From the NCBI GenBank assembly GCA_030536755.1, contig JAUNPJ010000020.1, forward strand, positions 1 to 49,000: DNA of 49,000 bases. Direction: 5' to 3'. The position numbers were made by a program, and so were the translations under genes. The notes below the pieces were generated by a model that worked only from the letters and a program-made list of their open reading frames with translations, was not told the origin of the DNA and searched no databases. This DNA comes from Eubacteriales bacterium. Its GTDB lineage: Bacteria > Bacillota > Clostridia > Lachnospirales > Lachnospiraceae. Shown here piece after piece: positions 36,568 to 45,048 of this stretch (position 1 is the stretch's first letter; each line of letters begins with the position of its first letter).

Positions 36568-38490
36568 CTAAATATCAAGTTCTGCATCACGCGCATGCTC
36601 ATAAATAAATGCCTTTCTCGGCGGTACATCCGAACCCATCAGCACCTCCGTCACCTCTGAGGCCATGCGGGCATCCTCAATCTCCACACGTTTCAGGATA
36701 CGTGTCTTCGGATTTAATGTGGTCTCCCACAACTGCTGGGCATCCATCTCGCCCAGACCTTTGTATCTTTGCAATGTAAAAGAGCCCTTGTGGGTCTTTC
36801 TGTATTTTTCCAGTGCCTTGTCATCATACAGATACTCTTCTTTTCCTTTTTTCGGCATCACCTTATAAAGCGGCGGCATCGCAATGTACACATGACCTTC
36901 ATAGATCAGTTCCGGCATAAACCGGTAAAACAGCGTCAGCAGCAAGGTGGAAATGTGGGCACCGTCGACATCCGCATCCGCCATGATCACAATTTTGTCA
37001 TAGCGCAGCTTCGTGATATCAAAATCGTTGCCGTACCCTTCTGAAAATCCACAGCCAAACGCATTGATCATCGTCTTAATCTCCGCATTAGCGAGTACCT
37101 TATCAATGCTTGCCTTCTCCACGTTCAGGATTTTTCCTCGAATCGGAAGAATCGCCTGGTAGTTTCTGTCACGCGCCGTTTTCGCCGAGCCGCCCGCCGA
37201 ATCTCCCTCCACGATAAAAATCTCACATCTGGAAGGGTCTTTTTTCTCACAGTTTGCCAGCTTTCCATTGGAATCAAACGAATATTTCTGCTTCGTCAGA
37301 AGATTTGTCTTGGCGCGTTCTTCTGTTTTACGAATCTTGGCGGATTTTTCCGCACAGGAAAGAACATTTTTCAGAACCTCCAGATTGCGGTCAAAATAGA
37401 GGACGATCTCATCTCCCGTGACTTTGCCTGTCGCTTTGGAGGCATCGGGATTATCCAGCTTTGTCTTTGTCTGTCCCTCAAATCTCGGATCCGGGTGTTT
37501 GATCGATACAACTGCCGTCATTCCGTTTCGGATATCCGCGCCGGTAAAATTGGCATCCTTTTCCTTGAGTACGCCAATCTCTCTGGCATAGCTGTTCATC
37601 ACCTGCGTAAACACCGTTTTAAAACCAGTCAGATGCGTACCTCCCTCAGCATTGTAAATGTTATTACAGAATCCCAGCACATTCTCCTGAAAATCATTCG
37701 TATACTGAAACGCCACTTCCACCTGAATGCCCTCGCACTCTCCTTTATAGTAGACAGGTTCGCACACAGCTGTTTTATTTTTAGTCATTTCTTTGACAAA
37801 CCCAATGATTCCGTCCGGCTCATGATACTCTACCCGTTCCGTCTGCTCGCCTCTGCGATCCTCAAACACAATCGTCAGATTGGGATTCAAATATGCCGTC
37901 TCATGCATCCTGCTTTTGACTTCTGTTGCCGAAAATCTTGTCTTTTCAAAAATCTCCGAATCCGGCAGGAAATTAATCTTTGTTCCCGTCATTTTTGTCT
38001 TCCCCAGTACAGGAAGCAATCCATTTACAAGCTCCTCCGTCGGAACTCCCCGCTCATAGCGGTCATGATGAATCTGTCCATCCCTGCTGATCTCGATATC
38101 CAGATACGCGGACAGTGCATTTACCACGGACGATCCTACACCGTGCAGTCCTCCGCTGGTTTTGTAGGCGGAATCGTCAAATTTACCGCCGGCATGAAGT
38201 GTCGTAAATACCAGACGTTCCGCCGGCAATCCCTTCTCATGCATGTCAACAGGAATACCACGGCCATTATCCACTACCGTACAGGAGCCGTCTTTCTCAA
38301 GAAATACCTGAATCCGATCACAAAATCCTGCCAGATGCTCATCTACCGCATTGTCCACGATTTCATAGATCAGATGATTCAATCCCTTTCGAGAAACGCT
38401 TCCGATATACATTCCAGGCCTTTTCCGAACCGCCTCCAGTCCTTCCAGAACCGAGATGCTGGCCGCGTCATAACTGTTTGTTTTTGCCAT
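36568..38490 (-). CDS. parE: Type IIA topoisomerase ATPase subunit (ParE-like)
   Basis: ATPase/TOPRIM partner of ParC. Sequence landmarks are LEAVRKRPGMYIG (18-30), EIVDNAVDEHLAGFCD with the catalytic Glu (about 43-58), VVDNGRGIPVDMHEKG (about 72-87), GGLHGVGSSVVNALS, and the TOPRIM residues EGDSAGGSAKTARDR plus DADVDGAHI. At 640 aa it has normal GyrB/ParE length. Only the pairing with parC and the missing GyrA box mark it as topoisomerase IV. It is transcribed from the promoter at 38594-38621. Confidence 0.88.
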   Translation of the reverse strand: MAKTNSYDAASISVLEGLEAVRKRPGMYIGSVSRKGLNHLIYEIVDNAVDEHLAGFCDRIQVFLEKDGSCTVVDNGRGIPVDMHEKGLPAERLVFTTLHAGGKFDDSAYKTSGGLHGVGSSVVNALSAYLDIEISRDGQIHHDRYERGVPTEELVNGLLPVLGKTKMTGTKINFLPDSEIFEKTRFSATEVKSRMHETAYLNPNLTIVFEDRRGEQTERVEYHEPDGIIGFVKEMTKNKTAVCEPVYYKGECEGIQVEVAFQYTNDFQENVLGFCNNIYNAEGGTHLTGFKTVFTQVMNSYAREIGVLKEKDANFTGADIRNGMTAVVSIKHPDPRFEGQTKTKLDNPDASKATGKVTGDEIVLYFDRNLEVLKNVLSCAEKSAKIRKTEERAKTNLLTKQKYSFDSNGKLANCEKKDPSRCEIFIVEGDSAGGSAKTARDRNYQAILPIRGKILNVEKASIDKVLANAEIKTMINAFGCGFSEGYGNDFDITKLRYDKIVIMADADVDGAHISTLLLTLFYRFMPELIYEGHVYIAMPPLYKVMPKKGKEEYLYDDKALEKYRKTHKGSFTLQRYKGLGEMDAQQLWETTLNPKTRILKRVEIEDARMASEVTEVLMGSDVPPRKAFIYEHARDAELDI

Positions 38491-38593
38491 ATTTATTCTT
38501 CCAACCTTTCTTTTCCTGCCTTTTATAAAATTCTAATTCCAGGAATTTCCTCCAGTGCCTTTGCGACACCATCGTTTGTTTTTTGTACAGCCC

Positions 38594-38621
38594 ATTATAC
38601 CAATAATCCAGAAAAAGTCAA
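38594..38621 (-). promoter_or_regulatory. Promoter of parE-parC
   Basis: TTGACT (38616-38621) and TATAAT (38594-38599) are 16 nt apart on the minus strand, with a leader of about 100 nt before the parE ATG. Confidence 0.7.
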
Positions 38622-38627
38622 AGTCCG

Positions 38628-38656
38628 TTGACGGATTTTTATTTTCTCTTTATAAT
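38628..38656 (+). promoter_or_regulatory. Promoter of the small membrane protein/M20 peptidase unit
   Basis: TTGACG (38628-38633) and a perfect TATAAT (38651-38656) are 17 nt apart. Its -35 box lies only 6 nt from the -35 box of the divergent parE promoter, so the polymerases must compete. Confidence 0.75.
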
Positions 38657-38684
38657 GAGATGCATAAAGGAGGTTTATTTTTTT

Positions 38685-38900
38685 ATGGAAAAACTCAAAA
38701 GAATTCTGGCATGGACAGGGATTATCCTGCTGGTCGGCATGTATGTGGTCACGCTGATTTTGGCGATTGTCGACTCTTCTGCCACAGGAGCAATGTTCAA
38801 GGCATCCTTCGCCTGCAGTTTTCTGATTCCCATTATGCTTTACGCCTATATGCTCGTCTACAAATGGACAAAAGACAGAAATGATTCTGACAAACAATAA
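38685..38900 (+). CDS. Small two-helix membrane protein
   Basis: A 71-aa protein with two hydrophobic helices (about residues 8-28 and 40-60) and a charged C-terminus KWTKDRNDSDKQ. No family recognised. The ATG at 38685 is preceded by AAAGGAGG (11 nt spacing) and a strong promoter; an upstream in-frame start has no SD. It is 37 nt ahead of the M20 peptidase and likely co-transcribed with it. Similar small membrane proteins are common in Lachnospiraceae, but no function can be given. Confidence 0.65.
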   Translation: MEKLKRILAWTGIILLVGMYVVTLILAIVDSSATGAMFKASFACSFLIPIMLYAYMLVYKWTKDRNDSDKQ

Positions 38901-38937
38901 CTGTTTTTTCACTCTATAGATTAGATAAGGAAGACCT

Positions 38938-40056
38938 ATGAAAATATTTGATCAAACACATCAGGAGGAGTTCCTCTCTCTTCTGGAAAAACTGTGCCGG
39001 ATTCCGGCTCCTTCCGAACAGGAAGATGCACGCGCCTCCTATATTCAAAACTGGATTTCTGGAGAATGCGGTCTGGACGCTGTCATTGACGAAGCCAAAA
39101 ACGTCCTGGTTCCTATAAACTGTCAGGATAATAAAGCAATCACATTGCTGATGGCTCATACCGATACTGTTTTTCCCGACACGGCTCCAATGCCGGTCGT
39201 ACGTACGGATACAAGCATCGCAAGCCCCGGCATTGGCGACGACACCGCCTGTGTCGCTATGCTGATGCTTCTGCTGAAATACAAAAAGCAGGAATTCTTC
39301 TCCTGCCAGAAAAGTCTGCTCTTCGCTTTTAACTCCTGCGAGGAAGGTCTTGGCAATCTGAAAGGCTGCCGCCGGATTATGAAGGATTATGAGGGATGCA
39401 TCACTCAGGTCATTTCCTTTGACGGCGGTGTGGCAGGTATCTGCAATCACGCGGTAGGCTCACTGCGCTACGAGGTTCGTCTGCGCACAAAAGGCGGCCA
39501 CTCCTACAACGATTTCGGCAGTGAAAATGCCATTCACGCCATGAGCCGTCTGATTTGTGCACTTTACGAACTGAAAGTGCCCTCCGTCGGAAGAAATACT
39601 TACAATGTAGGAACCATAAACGGCGGCACTTCCGTCAACACGATTGCCCAGTCGTGCAGCTGTCTGTTTGAATACCGCTCTGATATGCGGGAAAATCTTG
39701 CGGACATGGATGATTTTTTCCGCCGTACACTCGATGATTTTTCCCAGTCACATCCACAGGTAAAAGCCGAGTTACAGCTTGTAGGCGAACGCCCCTGCAC
39801 CGGTGACGTTGACCCTGAGGCACAGCAGGCACTGACACAACTGGCACTGGACAGCATCACCCGCATCAGCGGCTCCGTACCCGCCGTCAGCTCCGGCTCT
39901 ACCGACTGCAACATTCCTCTGTCTCTCGGCATCCCTGCCATCTGCTTCGGCGGACTCATGGGAGACGGTGTCCACACACGGGAAGAATATGTGACTATTT
40001 CCGCTCTGATGCAGGAAGCCCGCATCATCGAAGATTTTTTAGAAAACCTGCTATAA
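38938..40056 (+). CDS. M20-family metallopeptidase
   Basis: A 372-aa dizinc aminoacylase/peptidase of the M20 family, probably cutting small peptides or N-acyl amino acids in the cytoplasm. The metal and catalytic residues are visible: HTDT (His74, Asp76), GIGDDTA with Asp101, CEEG with Glu135 and Glu136, FDGG with Asp162, and a C-terminal His in MGDGVHTREEYV. A dimerisation domain occupies about 175-285 (RTKGGHSYND). The subfamily (PepT-like or a carboxypeptidase G2 type) and substrate are not fixed by sequence. SD AAGGA upstream; terminator downstream. Confidence 0.85.
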   Translation: MKIFDQTHQEEFLSLLEKLCRIPAPSEQEDARASYIQNWISGECGLDAVIDEAKNVLVPINCQDNKAITLLMAHTDTVFPDTAPMPVVRTDTSIASPGIGDDTACVAMLMLLLKYKKQEFFSCQKSLLFAFNSCEEGLGNLKGCRRIMKDYEGCITQVISFDGGVAGICNHAVGSLRYEVRLRTKGGHSYNDFGSENAIHAMSRLICALYELKVPSVGRNTYNVGTINGGTSVNTIAQSCSCLFEYRSDMRENLADMDDFFRRTLDDFSQSHPQVKAELQLVGERPCTGDVDPEAQQALTQLALDSITRISGSVPAVSSGSTDCNIPLSLGIPAICFGGLMGDGVHTREEYVTISALMQEARIIEDFLENLL

Positions 40057-40059
40057 CAA

Positions 40060-40102
40060 ACACCCCGCACAGCCAGCTTTGGCCACGCGGGGTGTTCTTA
40101 TT
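40060..40102. terminator. Terminator between M20 peptidase and purA
   Basis: ACACCCCGC (40060-40068) pairs with GCGGGGTGT (40087-40095), followed by TCTTATTTTT. It lies between convergent genes and can stop the plus transcript; the A-rich flank on the other side is weaker. Confidence 0.8.
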
Positions 40103-40110
40103 TTTCTCTT

Positions 40111-41394
40111 TTATTTATTACGGAAGATGATATCGTTACGTCCTGGTCCATTGGAAACCATAGTGATCGGATATCCAATCTGCTCTTCTACGAATTCTAC
40201 ATATTTGCGGCAATTTTCCGGAAGATCCTCGTAATTTTTGATTCCGCGGATATCGCATTTCCATCCCGGAAGTGTCTTGAGAACCGGTTTTGCTTTCTCC
40301 AGAAGATGTGTAGTCGGGAAGTCGGTTGTCACTTCTCCGTCAATCTCATAGCCGACACATACCGGAATCTCATCCAGATATCCCAGAACATCCAGAACAG
40401 TAAACGCAACATCCGTCGTTCCCTGCACGCGGCATCCATATTTGGAGGCAACACAGTCGAACCATCCCATACGTCTCGGACGTCCTGTTGTTGCGCCGTA
40501 CTCGCCGCCGTCACCACCGCGGCGTCTCAGTTCATCTGCTTCCTCTCCGAAAATCTCAGAAACAAAAGCACCTGCTCCTACTGCGCTGGAGTAAGCCTTG
40601 CACACAGTAATGATCTTCTTGATCTCATATGGCGGCACACCTGCTCCGATGGCACCGTATGCTGCCAGAGTGGAAGAGGAAGTTACCATTGGATAAATTC
40701 CATGATCCGGGTCTTTCAGAGAACCAAGCTGGCCTTCCAGAAGGATTTCCTTGCCCTCTTTGATTGCCTGATTCAAAAACAGCGGCACATCACACACATA
40801 AGGTGCTACCATTTCCTTATAAGACATCAGCTCTTCGTAAATTTTCTCCGGCTCCAGCAATGGCTTGTGATAGAGGTGTTCCAGAATGACATTTTTCTGC
40901 TGGCAGACTCTCTCAATCTTGTCCATCAGTTCCTCTTTTTCCATGAACAATTCACTGACCTGGAAACCGATCTTTGCATATTTATCGGAATAGAAAGGTG
41001 CAATTCCTGATTTTGTGGAACCAAATGATTTTCCAGCCAGTCTTGCCTCCTCATAAGTATCAAACAGAATATGATAGGACATTACCATCTGTGCTCTGTC
41101 TGAAATTTTAATCTTCGGTGCCGGAACTCCTTTGTCAATAATTCCCTGGAGCTCTTTGAAAAATACCGGAATATTCAGAGCCACGCCATTGCCGATCACG
41201 CTTGTGGTATGATCATAAAAAATACCGGACGGCAATGTGTGAAGTGCAAATTTACCGTAATCATTCACGATGGTATGACCTGCATTGGCACCACCCTGGA
41301 ATCTTACGATAATGTCTGCCTCTTTTGCCAGCATATCGGTAATCTTGCCTTTTCCTTCGTCTCCCCAGTTTGCTCCTACAACTGCCTTAACCAT
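40111..41394 (-). CDS. purA: Adenylosuccinate synthetase
   Basis: PurA joins IMP and aspartate with GTP hydrolysis to adenylosuccinate, the first committed step to AMP. The P-loop WGDEGKGK starts at residue 10, GGANAGHT gives the catalytic His, and STKSGIAPFYSDKYAKIGFQ plus RRGGDGGEYGATTGRPRRMG form the substrate site. The 427-aa length is normal. Monocistronic, divergent from a LysR gene, with SD AGGAGG. Confidence 0.96.
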   Translation of the reverse strand: MVKAVVGANWGDEGKGKITDMLAKEADIIVRFQGGANAGHTIVNDYGKFALHTLPSGIFYDHTTSVIGNGVALNIPVFFKELQGIIDKGVPAPKIKISDRAQMVMSYHILFDTYEEARLAGKSFGSTKSGIAPFYSDKYAKIGFQVSELFMEKEELMDKIERVCQQKNVILEHLYHKPLLEPEKIYEELMSYKEMVAPYVCDVPLFLNQAIKEGKEILLEGQLGSLKDPDHGIYPMVTSSSTLAAYGAIGAGVPPYEIKKIITVCKAYSSAVGAGAFVSEIFGEEADELRRRGGDGGEYGATTGRPRRMGWFDCVASKYGCRVQGTTDVAFTVLDVLGYLDEIPVCVGYEIDGEVTTDFPTTHLLEKAKPVLKTLPGWKCDIRGIKNYEDLPENCRKYVEFVEEQIGYPITMVSNGPGRNDIIFRNK

Positions 41395-41464
41395 TCTTGC
41401 ATCCTCCTGATACGTTTGTTTATTGTATTGTCAATTTTTTTCTATTTTCTCACATGACAGATTT

Positions 41465-41493
41465 ATTATACTACAGCCTTTTTCATAAGTAAA
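41465..41493 (-). promoter_or_regulatory. purA promoter
   Basis: TTTACT (41488-41493) and TATAAT (41465-41470), 17 nt apart on the minus strand, 70 nt before the purA ATG. Confidence 0.6.
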
Positions 41494-41537
41494 ATCAATA
41501 TTGTTTATGCTTTCCATAAGTTTTCATTATGCTATTC

Positions 41538-41566
41538 TTGTCAATCTTCCGAATTCCTGTTACAAT
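41538..41566 (+). promoter_or_regulatory. Promoter of the LysR gene
   Basis: TTGTCA (41538-41543) and TACAAT (41561-41566) are 17 nt apart. About 45 nt separate it from the purA -35 box, leaving room for a LysR site between the divergent genes. Confidence 0.7.
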
Positions 41567-41604
41567 AGCAGTAACTCTTACATACAGAAGAAAGGATACA
41601 TACG

Positions 41605-42513
41605 ATGTCTGTTACCGTCAATCTCGAATATTACAAGATTTTTTATTATATCGTAAAAAACGGCAGCATTACCAAAGCCGCCAGAGAACTCAATATTTCC
41701 CAGCCCGCCGTGAGTCAGGGAATCAAGCATCTGGAAGTCGCTCTCGGTGTCTCTTTGCTGATTCGCTCTTCCAAGGGAATCCGTCTCACCGCTGAGGGAG
41801 AGATGCTGTACAATCATATCGCCCCCGGCTATGAGTCCATTGAACTTGGCGAACACCTGATCCGGGAAATGCAGAACCTGCACACCGGAGAAATCCGCAT
41901 CGGTGCCAGCGACATGACGCTGCAGTTCTACCTGCTTCCCTATCTGGAAAAATTCCATATGCTGTACCCAAACATCAAAGTCAATGTCACCAACGGCCCT
42001 TCTCCGGAAACAGCATCATATCTGCGCCAGGGAAAAATCGACTTCGGTGTCATCAGCACGCCTTTTGAAGACTCCAAAAACTATGAGATCATTCCCGTCA
42101 AAAACATTCAGGACACATTCATCGCAGGACCGAAATTTTTCCAGCTGAAAAACCGACGCCTGAAATACCGGGAGCTGGAACACCTTCCTTTGATCTGTCT
42201 GGAGGAAAACAGCAGCACGCGCAAGTATATCGACCATTTTCTGGCGCAGCAGAACATCGTTCTTCACCCGGAATTTGAGCTGGCGACCAGCGACATGATC
42301 GTACAGTTTGCATTGCGCAATCTCGGAATCGGCTATGTGATGAGTGAATTTGCACAGCCTTATATTGACCAGGGACTGCTGTTTCCGCTGACCTTCCAGT
42401 CTCCGCTTCCCAAACGCAGCTTCTGCATCATCAAAGCTTCCGAAGGACGCATGTCGGCAGCCGCCGCAAAGATGCTGGATATCCTTCTTCCCGGAGAAAT
42501 GTTTTCTGTTTGA
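41605..42513 (+). CDS. LysR-family transcriptional regulator
   Basis: A 302-aa LysR regulator: N-terminal winged helix (about 1-65, with the recognition helix ITKAARELNISQPAVSQGIKHLE at 23-45), linker helix, and a periplasmic-binding-like effector domain (about 90-295). The effector is unknown. It is divergent from purA and is followed by rubredoxin on the same strand with a separate promoter. LysR proteins often act on the adjacent divergent gene, so purA or rubredoxin are candidate targets; this is inference. Confidence 0.9.
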   Translation: MSVTVNLEYYKIFYYIVKNGSITKAARELNISQPAVSQGIKHLEVALGVSLLIRSSKGIRLTAEGEMLYNHIAPGYESIELGEHLIREMQNLHTGEIRIGASDMTLQFYLLPYLEKFHMLYPNIKVNVTNGPSPETASYLRQGKIDFGVISTPFEDSKNYEIIPVKNIQDTFIAGPKFFQLKNRRLKYRELEHLPLICLEENSSTRKYIDHFLAQQNIVLHPEFELATSDMIVQFALRNLGIGYVMSEFAQPYIDQGLLFPLTFQSPLPKRSFCIIKASEGRMSAAAAKMLDILLPGEMFSV

Positions 42514-42543
42514 GTCATTCTGTAGGAATGTCTACTAATTTGA

Positions 42544-42572
42544 TTGATAATTAAAATCGCTTGTGTTATAGT
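42544..42572 (+). promoter_or_regulatory. Rubredoxin promoter
   Basis: TTGATA (42544-42549) and TATAGT (42567-42572) are 17 nt apart; the SD AAGGAGG follows before the ATG at 42603. Confidence 0.65.
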
Positions 42573-42602
42573 AAGAATATAAAAAATAAGGAGGTACATA
42601 TC

Positions 42603-42764
42603 ATGAAAAAATATGAATGTGATCCATGCGGTTATGTATATGATCCTGCAGAAGGCGATCCGGATAACGGAATCGAACCAGGAACAGCATTTGAAGATCT
42701 TCCGGAAGATTGGGTTTGCCCAATCTGCGGCGCAGGCAAAGAAGATTTCAGCGAGGCTGAGTAA
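42603..42764 (+). CDS. Rubredoxin
   Basis: A 53-aa rubredoxin, a small electron carrier in anaerobes with one Fe held by four Cys. The motifs CDPCGY (Cys6, Cys9) and [11 protein letters not shown] (Cys39, Cys42) are intact, as is [23 protein letters not shown] precedes it. It has its own promoter and terminator. It could supply electrons to oxygen- or peroxide-scavenging enzymes, but no partner is next to it. Confidence 0.97.
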   Translation: MKKYECDPCGYVYDPAEGDPDNGIEPGTAFEDLPEDWVCPICGAGKEDFSEAE

Positions 42765-42786
42765 TCAACCGCAACTTTACAACTAT

Positions 42787-42824
42787 AAAAAGAGGGATTG
42801 TCCGGTAAGGCATCCCTCTTTTTT
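42787..42824 (+). terminator. Terminator of rubredoxin
   Basis: AAAAAGAGGGAT (42787-42798) pairs with ATCCCTCTTTTTT (42812-42824). The AT tails work in both directions, so it can also end the minus-strand activase operon. Confidence 0.9.
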
Positions 42825-42853
42825 AAATACAGTTTAGTCAAAACTTCTCACGA

Positions 42854-43627
42854 CTATTTTTTTGCTGTCAACGCCGCTCCCATGGCACCCGCATATCTTC
42901 CCATGGAATGTGTTCCCACTTCGCATCCAATCTTCTGAGAAAGAACTTCCAGAAAATACGGACTGTCACAGAGCCCGCCGGTCAATTTAACTCTTCCGAT
43001 AATTCCATGACGTCTGCACAGATTGCCGACTCTCGATGCCACGGAATCAATCACTCCCGCTGCAATGTCTTCTCTCTTTCTGCCTGAACCGATATGACTG
43101 ATGACCTCTGATTCCGCAAAAACCGTACACATAGCACTGATGGACAATGCCTCTCCCTTCTCTGCCATCTCATACATTTCACCGAGAGATGCACCGAGCC
43201 TGGTTGCCATGACCTCGATAAATTTTCCGGTGCCGGCTGCACATTTATCGTTCATCAAAAAGTCTGTGACCTGACCATTTTCTACCTTGATGATCTTCGT
43301 GTCCTGACCGCCTACATCCACGATTGTAAATGCCTGCTGCGTCTCCTCCTGCTCATGAAACAGCTTCCAGCCGCCTCTTCCATGGCAGGTAATCTCCGTC
43401 ACAATCCGGTCCGCATAATCCACACAGATTCTCCCGTAGCCGGTTGCCACACAGGCAAAATCATCGCCATACCCTTTTTCTTTGAGTTTCTCATGAATCG
43501 CCTCTGCCGTTTCTCTTCCATTCCATCCGGTCGGCATGGTGAAAGCCTCCACCACGCCATTTTCATCCATCACAACTGTTTTGGAAGCCGTAGAGCCAAT
43601 ATCAATTCCAACAAAATACTTTGCCAT
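42854..43627 (-). CDS. 2-hydroxyacyl-CoA dehydratase-type activase (archerase)
   Basis: A 257-aa ASKHA-fold ATPase of the BadF/BcrA/HgdC group. It uses ATP hydrolysis to push a low-potential electron from a [4Fe-4S] cluster into its partner. The nucleotide motifs GIDIGSTASKTVV (7-19) and VDVGGQDTKIIKV (103-115) are present, with the cluster ligands Cys129 (NDKCAAGTGKF) and Cys167 (SAMCTVFAESEV). It lies 11 nt after the double-cubane reductase gene, the expected partner, and is the last gene of the yedF operon. Confidence 0.93.
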   Translation of the reverse strand: MAKYFVGIDIGSTASKTVVMDENGVVEAFTMPTGWNGRETAEAIHEKLKEKGYGDDFACVATGYGRICVDYADRIVTEITCHGRGGWKLFHEQEETQQAFTIVDVGGQDTKIIKVENGQVTDFLMNDKCAAGTGKFIEVMATRLGASLGEMYEMAEKGEALSISAMCTVFAESEVISHIGSGRKREDIAAGVIDSVASRVGNLCRRHGIIGRVKLTGGLCDSPYFLEVLSQKIGCEVGTHSMGRYAGAMGAALTAKK

Positions 43628-43638
43628 ATCTGTTCTCC

Positions 43639-44787
43639 CTATTTTTGAATCGTCTCCAGGAACGCTTCCAGTCGAGTGTTGATCTGTCCGCTGTCTGCCT
43701 GGGAATAATCCGTCTCAATCTCCAGATATGGAATTCCCTTTGCCATCACTGTTTTCTTGACATTATGTGCCTCAATCGCATATGTATGACAGGACTGCAG
43801 AATGATCTCCAGCACACCGTCAACCTGATAGTCGTCGATCATCTTACAGATGTAGTCCATACGTGACTGGTTCGGACTCATAACAGAACAATTGATGTTC
43901 AGATATTTTTTGGCAAGCGCTCTCGTCACAGGAAGACTCGTATCCACCTTCTCAATTTTTTCGCGTGTACCGTTGCAGCAGTCAAACGCCACAACATCTG
44001 CACCGAGAAGTTCAATTGCCTTGATGGTCTTCTCGCGCACACCGCTGTTCGGACATCCGGTCACAAGAATTCTCGGACGGGAGGAAGTTTTTCCTTTGTA
44101 ATTTTCTTCCCAGTCTTTGAGTACTTCCTTTGTACGTGCTTCAATGAGATTGCAGCGCTGCTCGATATCCGGCGTAAATCCAAGAGAATCGAGACGTGTG
44201 CCAATCTCATATCCAGATAACGGTGCCGGATTGAGTTTGCCGAGATTCAGATAATCGAGCATCACATCACGCTCTCTGTTTTTAATCTCAATGGCCTTTC
44301 TGACATCTTCCTCTGTGATGGTGATGCCATAAAAATCCTCCAGTTTTTTCCAAAAGCGTTTGATTTCCAGTTCCCACGCATCCAGCGCAGCCTCATCTCT
44401 TCTTGCCGGAAGCTGCATGACATACGTTTCTTTGAGTTCATTCATCAGCTCAAACATTTTCTTCTTGCCATCGCAGGTCGTCTCGCCCACAATAAAATCA
44501 GAAAAATAAAAATACGGACAGGTATCGGTCAGCGCAAAACCGTAGCTTGCCTTGATCAACGGACATAAGTTTCTCGGCAGATCTGCCTCAGCCGCACTGA
44601 TCGGCTCTTCGCTGGTCGCACACAGCGGCACTGCCACAGCGCCTGCCGCAAGAATCAGTTCATACGGAACAAACGAGCAGTAAATACCTACAATTCTCGT
44701 TCCCTGTTCTTTCAGTTCCTTCATACGCAGAAATCCTGCTTTTCTGGCGTCTGCATACGTCTCAAAATTTTCTGGTAATTTTAACAT
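43639..44787 (-). CDS. Double-cubane-cluster-type anaerobic reductase (DCCP-like)
   Basis: A 382-aa protein of the 2-hydroxyglutaryl-CoA dehydratase D-component family. The size, single-subunit layout and adjacent activase suit the double-cubane-cluster proteins (DCCP), which hold an [8Fe-9S]-type cofactor and reduce small molecules after ATP-driven activation. Cys residues possibly involved are Cys37 (YCSFVPYELI), Cys56, Cys75 (RNLCPLIK), Cys90 (TDTCPYFYFSDF), Cys105 (GETTCDGKKK) and Cys333 (LQSCHTYAIEA). The family call is well supported; the DCCP subtype is recognised from pattern and length. The substrate is unknown. It follows a DUF3343 gene by 24 nt. Confidence 0.85.
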   Translation of the reverse strand: MLKLPENFETYADARKAGFLRMKELKEQGTRIVGIYCSFVPYELILAAGAVAVPLCATSEEPISAAEADLPRNLCPLIKASYGFALTDTCPYFYFSDFIVGETTCDGKKKMFELMNELKETYVMQLPARRDEAALDAWELEIKRFWKKLEDFYGITITEEDVRKAIEIKNRERDVMLDYLNLGKLNPAPLSGYEIGTRLDSLGFTPDIEQRCNLIEARTKEVLKDWEENYKGKTSSRPRILVTGCPNSGVREKTIKAIELLGADVVAFDCCNGTREKIEKVDTSLPVTRALAKKYLNINCSVMSPNQSRMDYICKMIDDYQVDGVLEIILQSCHTYAIEAHNVKKTVMAKGIPYLEIETDYSQADSGQINTRLEAFLETIQK

Positions 44788-44811
44788 GATTTTTCCCCTT
44801 TACATTTGTTT

Positions 44812-45048
44812 TTAAATCATCAGTTCCACAGCTTTGTCATAATTAAGGCCAAGCTCCCTGATTTTTTCCTCATAGAGCGGATACTCTTCCGTCGGCATAC
44901 GCCAGGCAAGCCCGCATCCCGCTGTAATCTCCGTGGGAATCGGAATCAATCGCCCAGGAATCTGATGCTGCATCGCACTCTTTTCCATTGCCATCGCTTC
45001 CGTTGTGGTATGAAAAGTAAGTATCCGATATGTCCTTCTCTGTCTCAT
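44812..45048 (-). CDS. DUF3343 (Se/S carrier-like) protein
   Basis: A 78-aa protein of the DUF3343 family (Pfam: putative Se/S carrier protein-like). The conserved core is ITAGCGLAWR with Cys45. Such small proteins are thought to carry selenide or persulfide, though evidence is limited. Its start overlaps the stop of the desulfurase-like gene by 4 nt, and it precedes the double-cubane reductase by 24 nt. The position between a desulfurase and a metalloenzyme fits a delivery role, which is inference. Confidence 0.8.
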   Translation of the reverse strand: MRQRRTYRILTFHTTTEAMAMEKSAMQHQIPGRLIPIPTEITAGCGLAWRMPTEEYPLYEEKIRELGLNYDKAVELMI

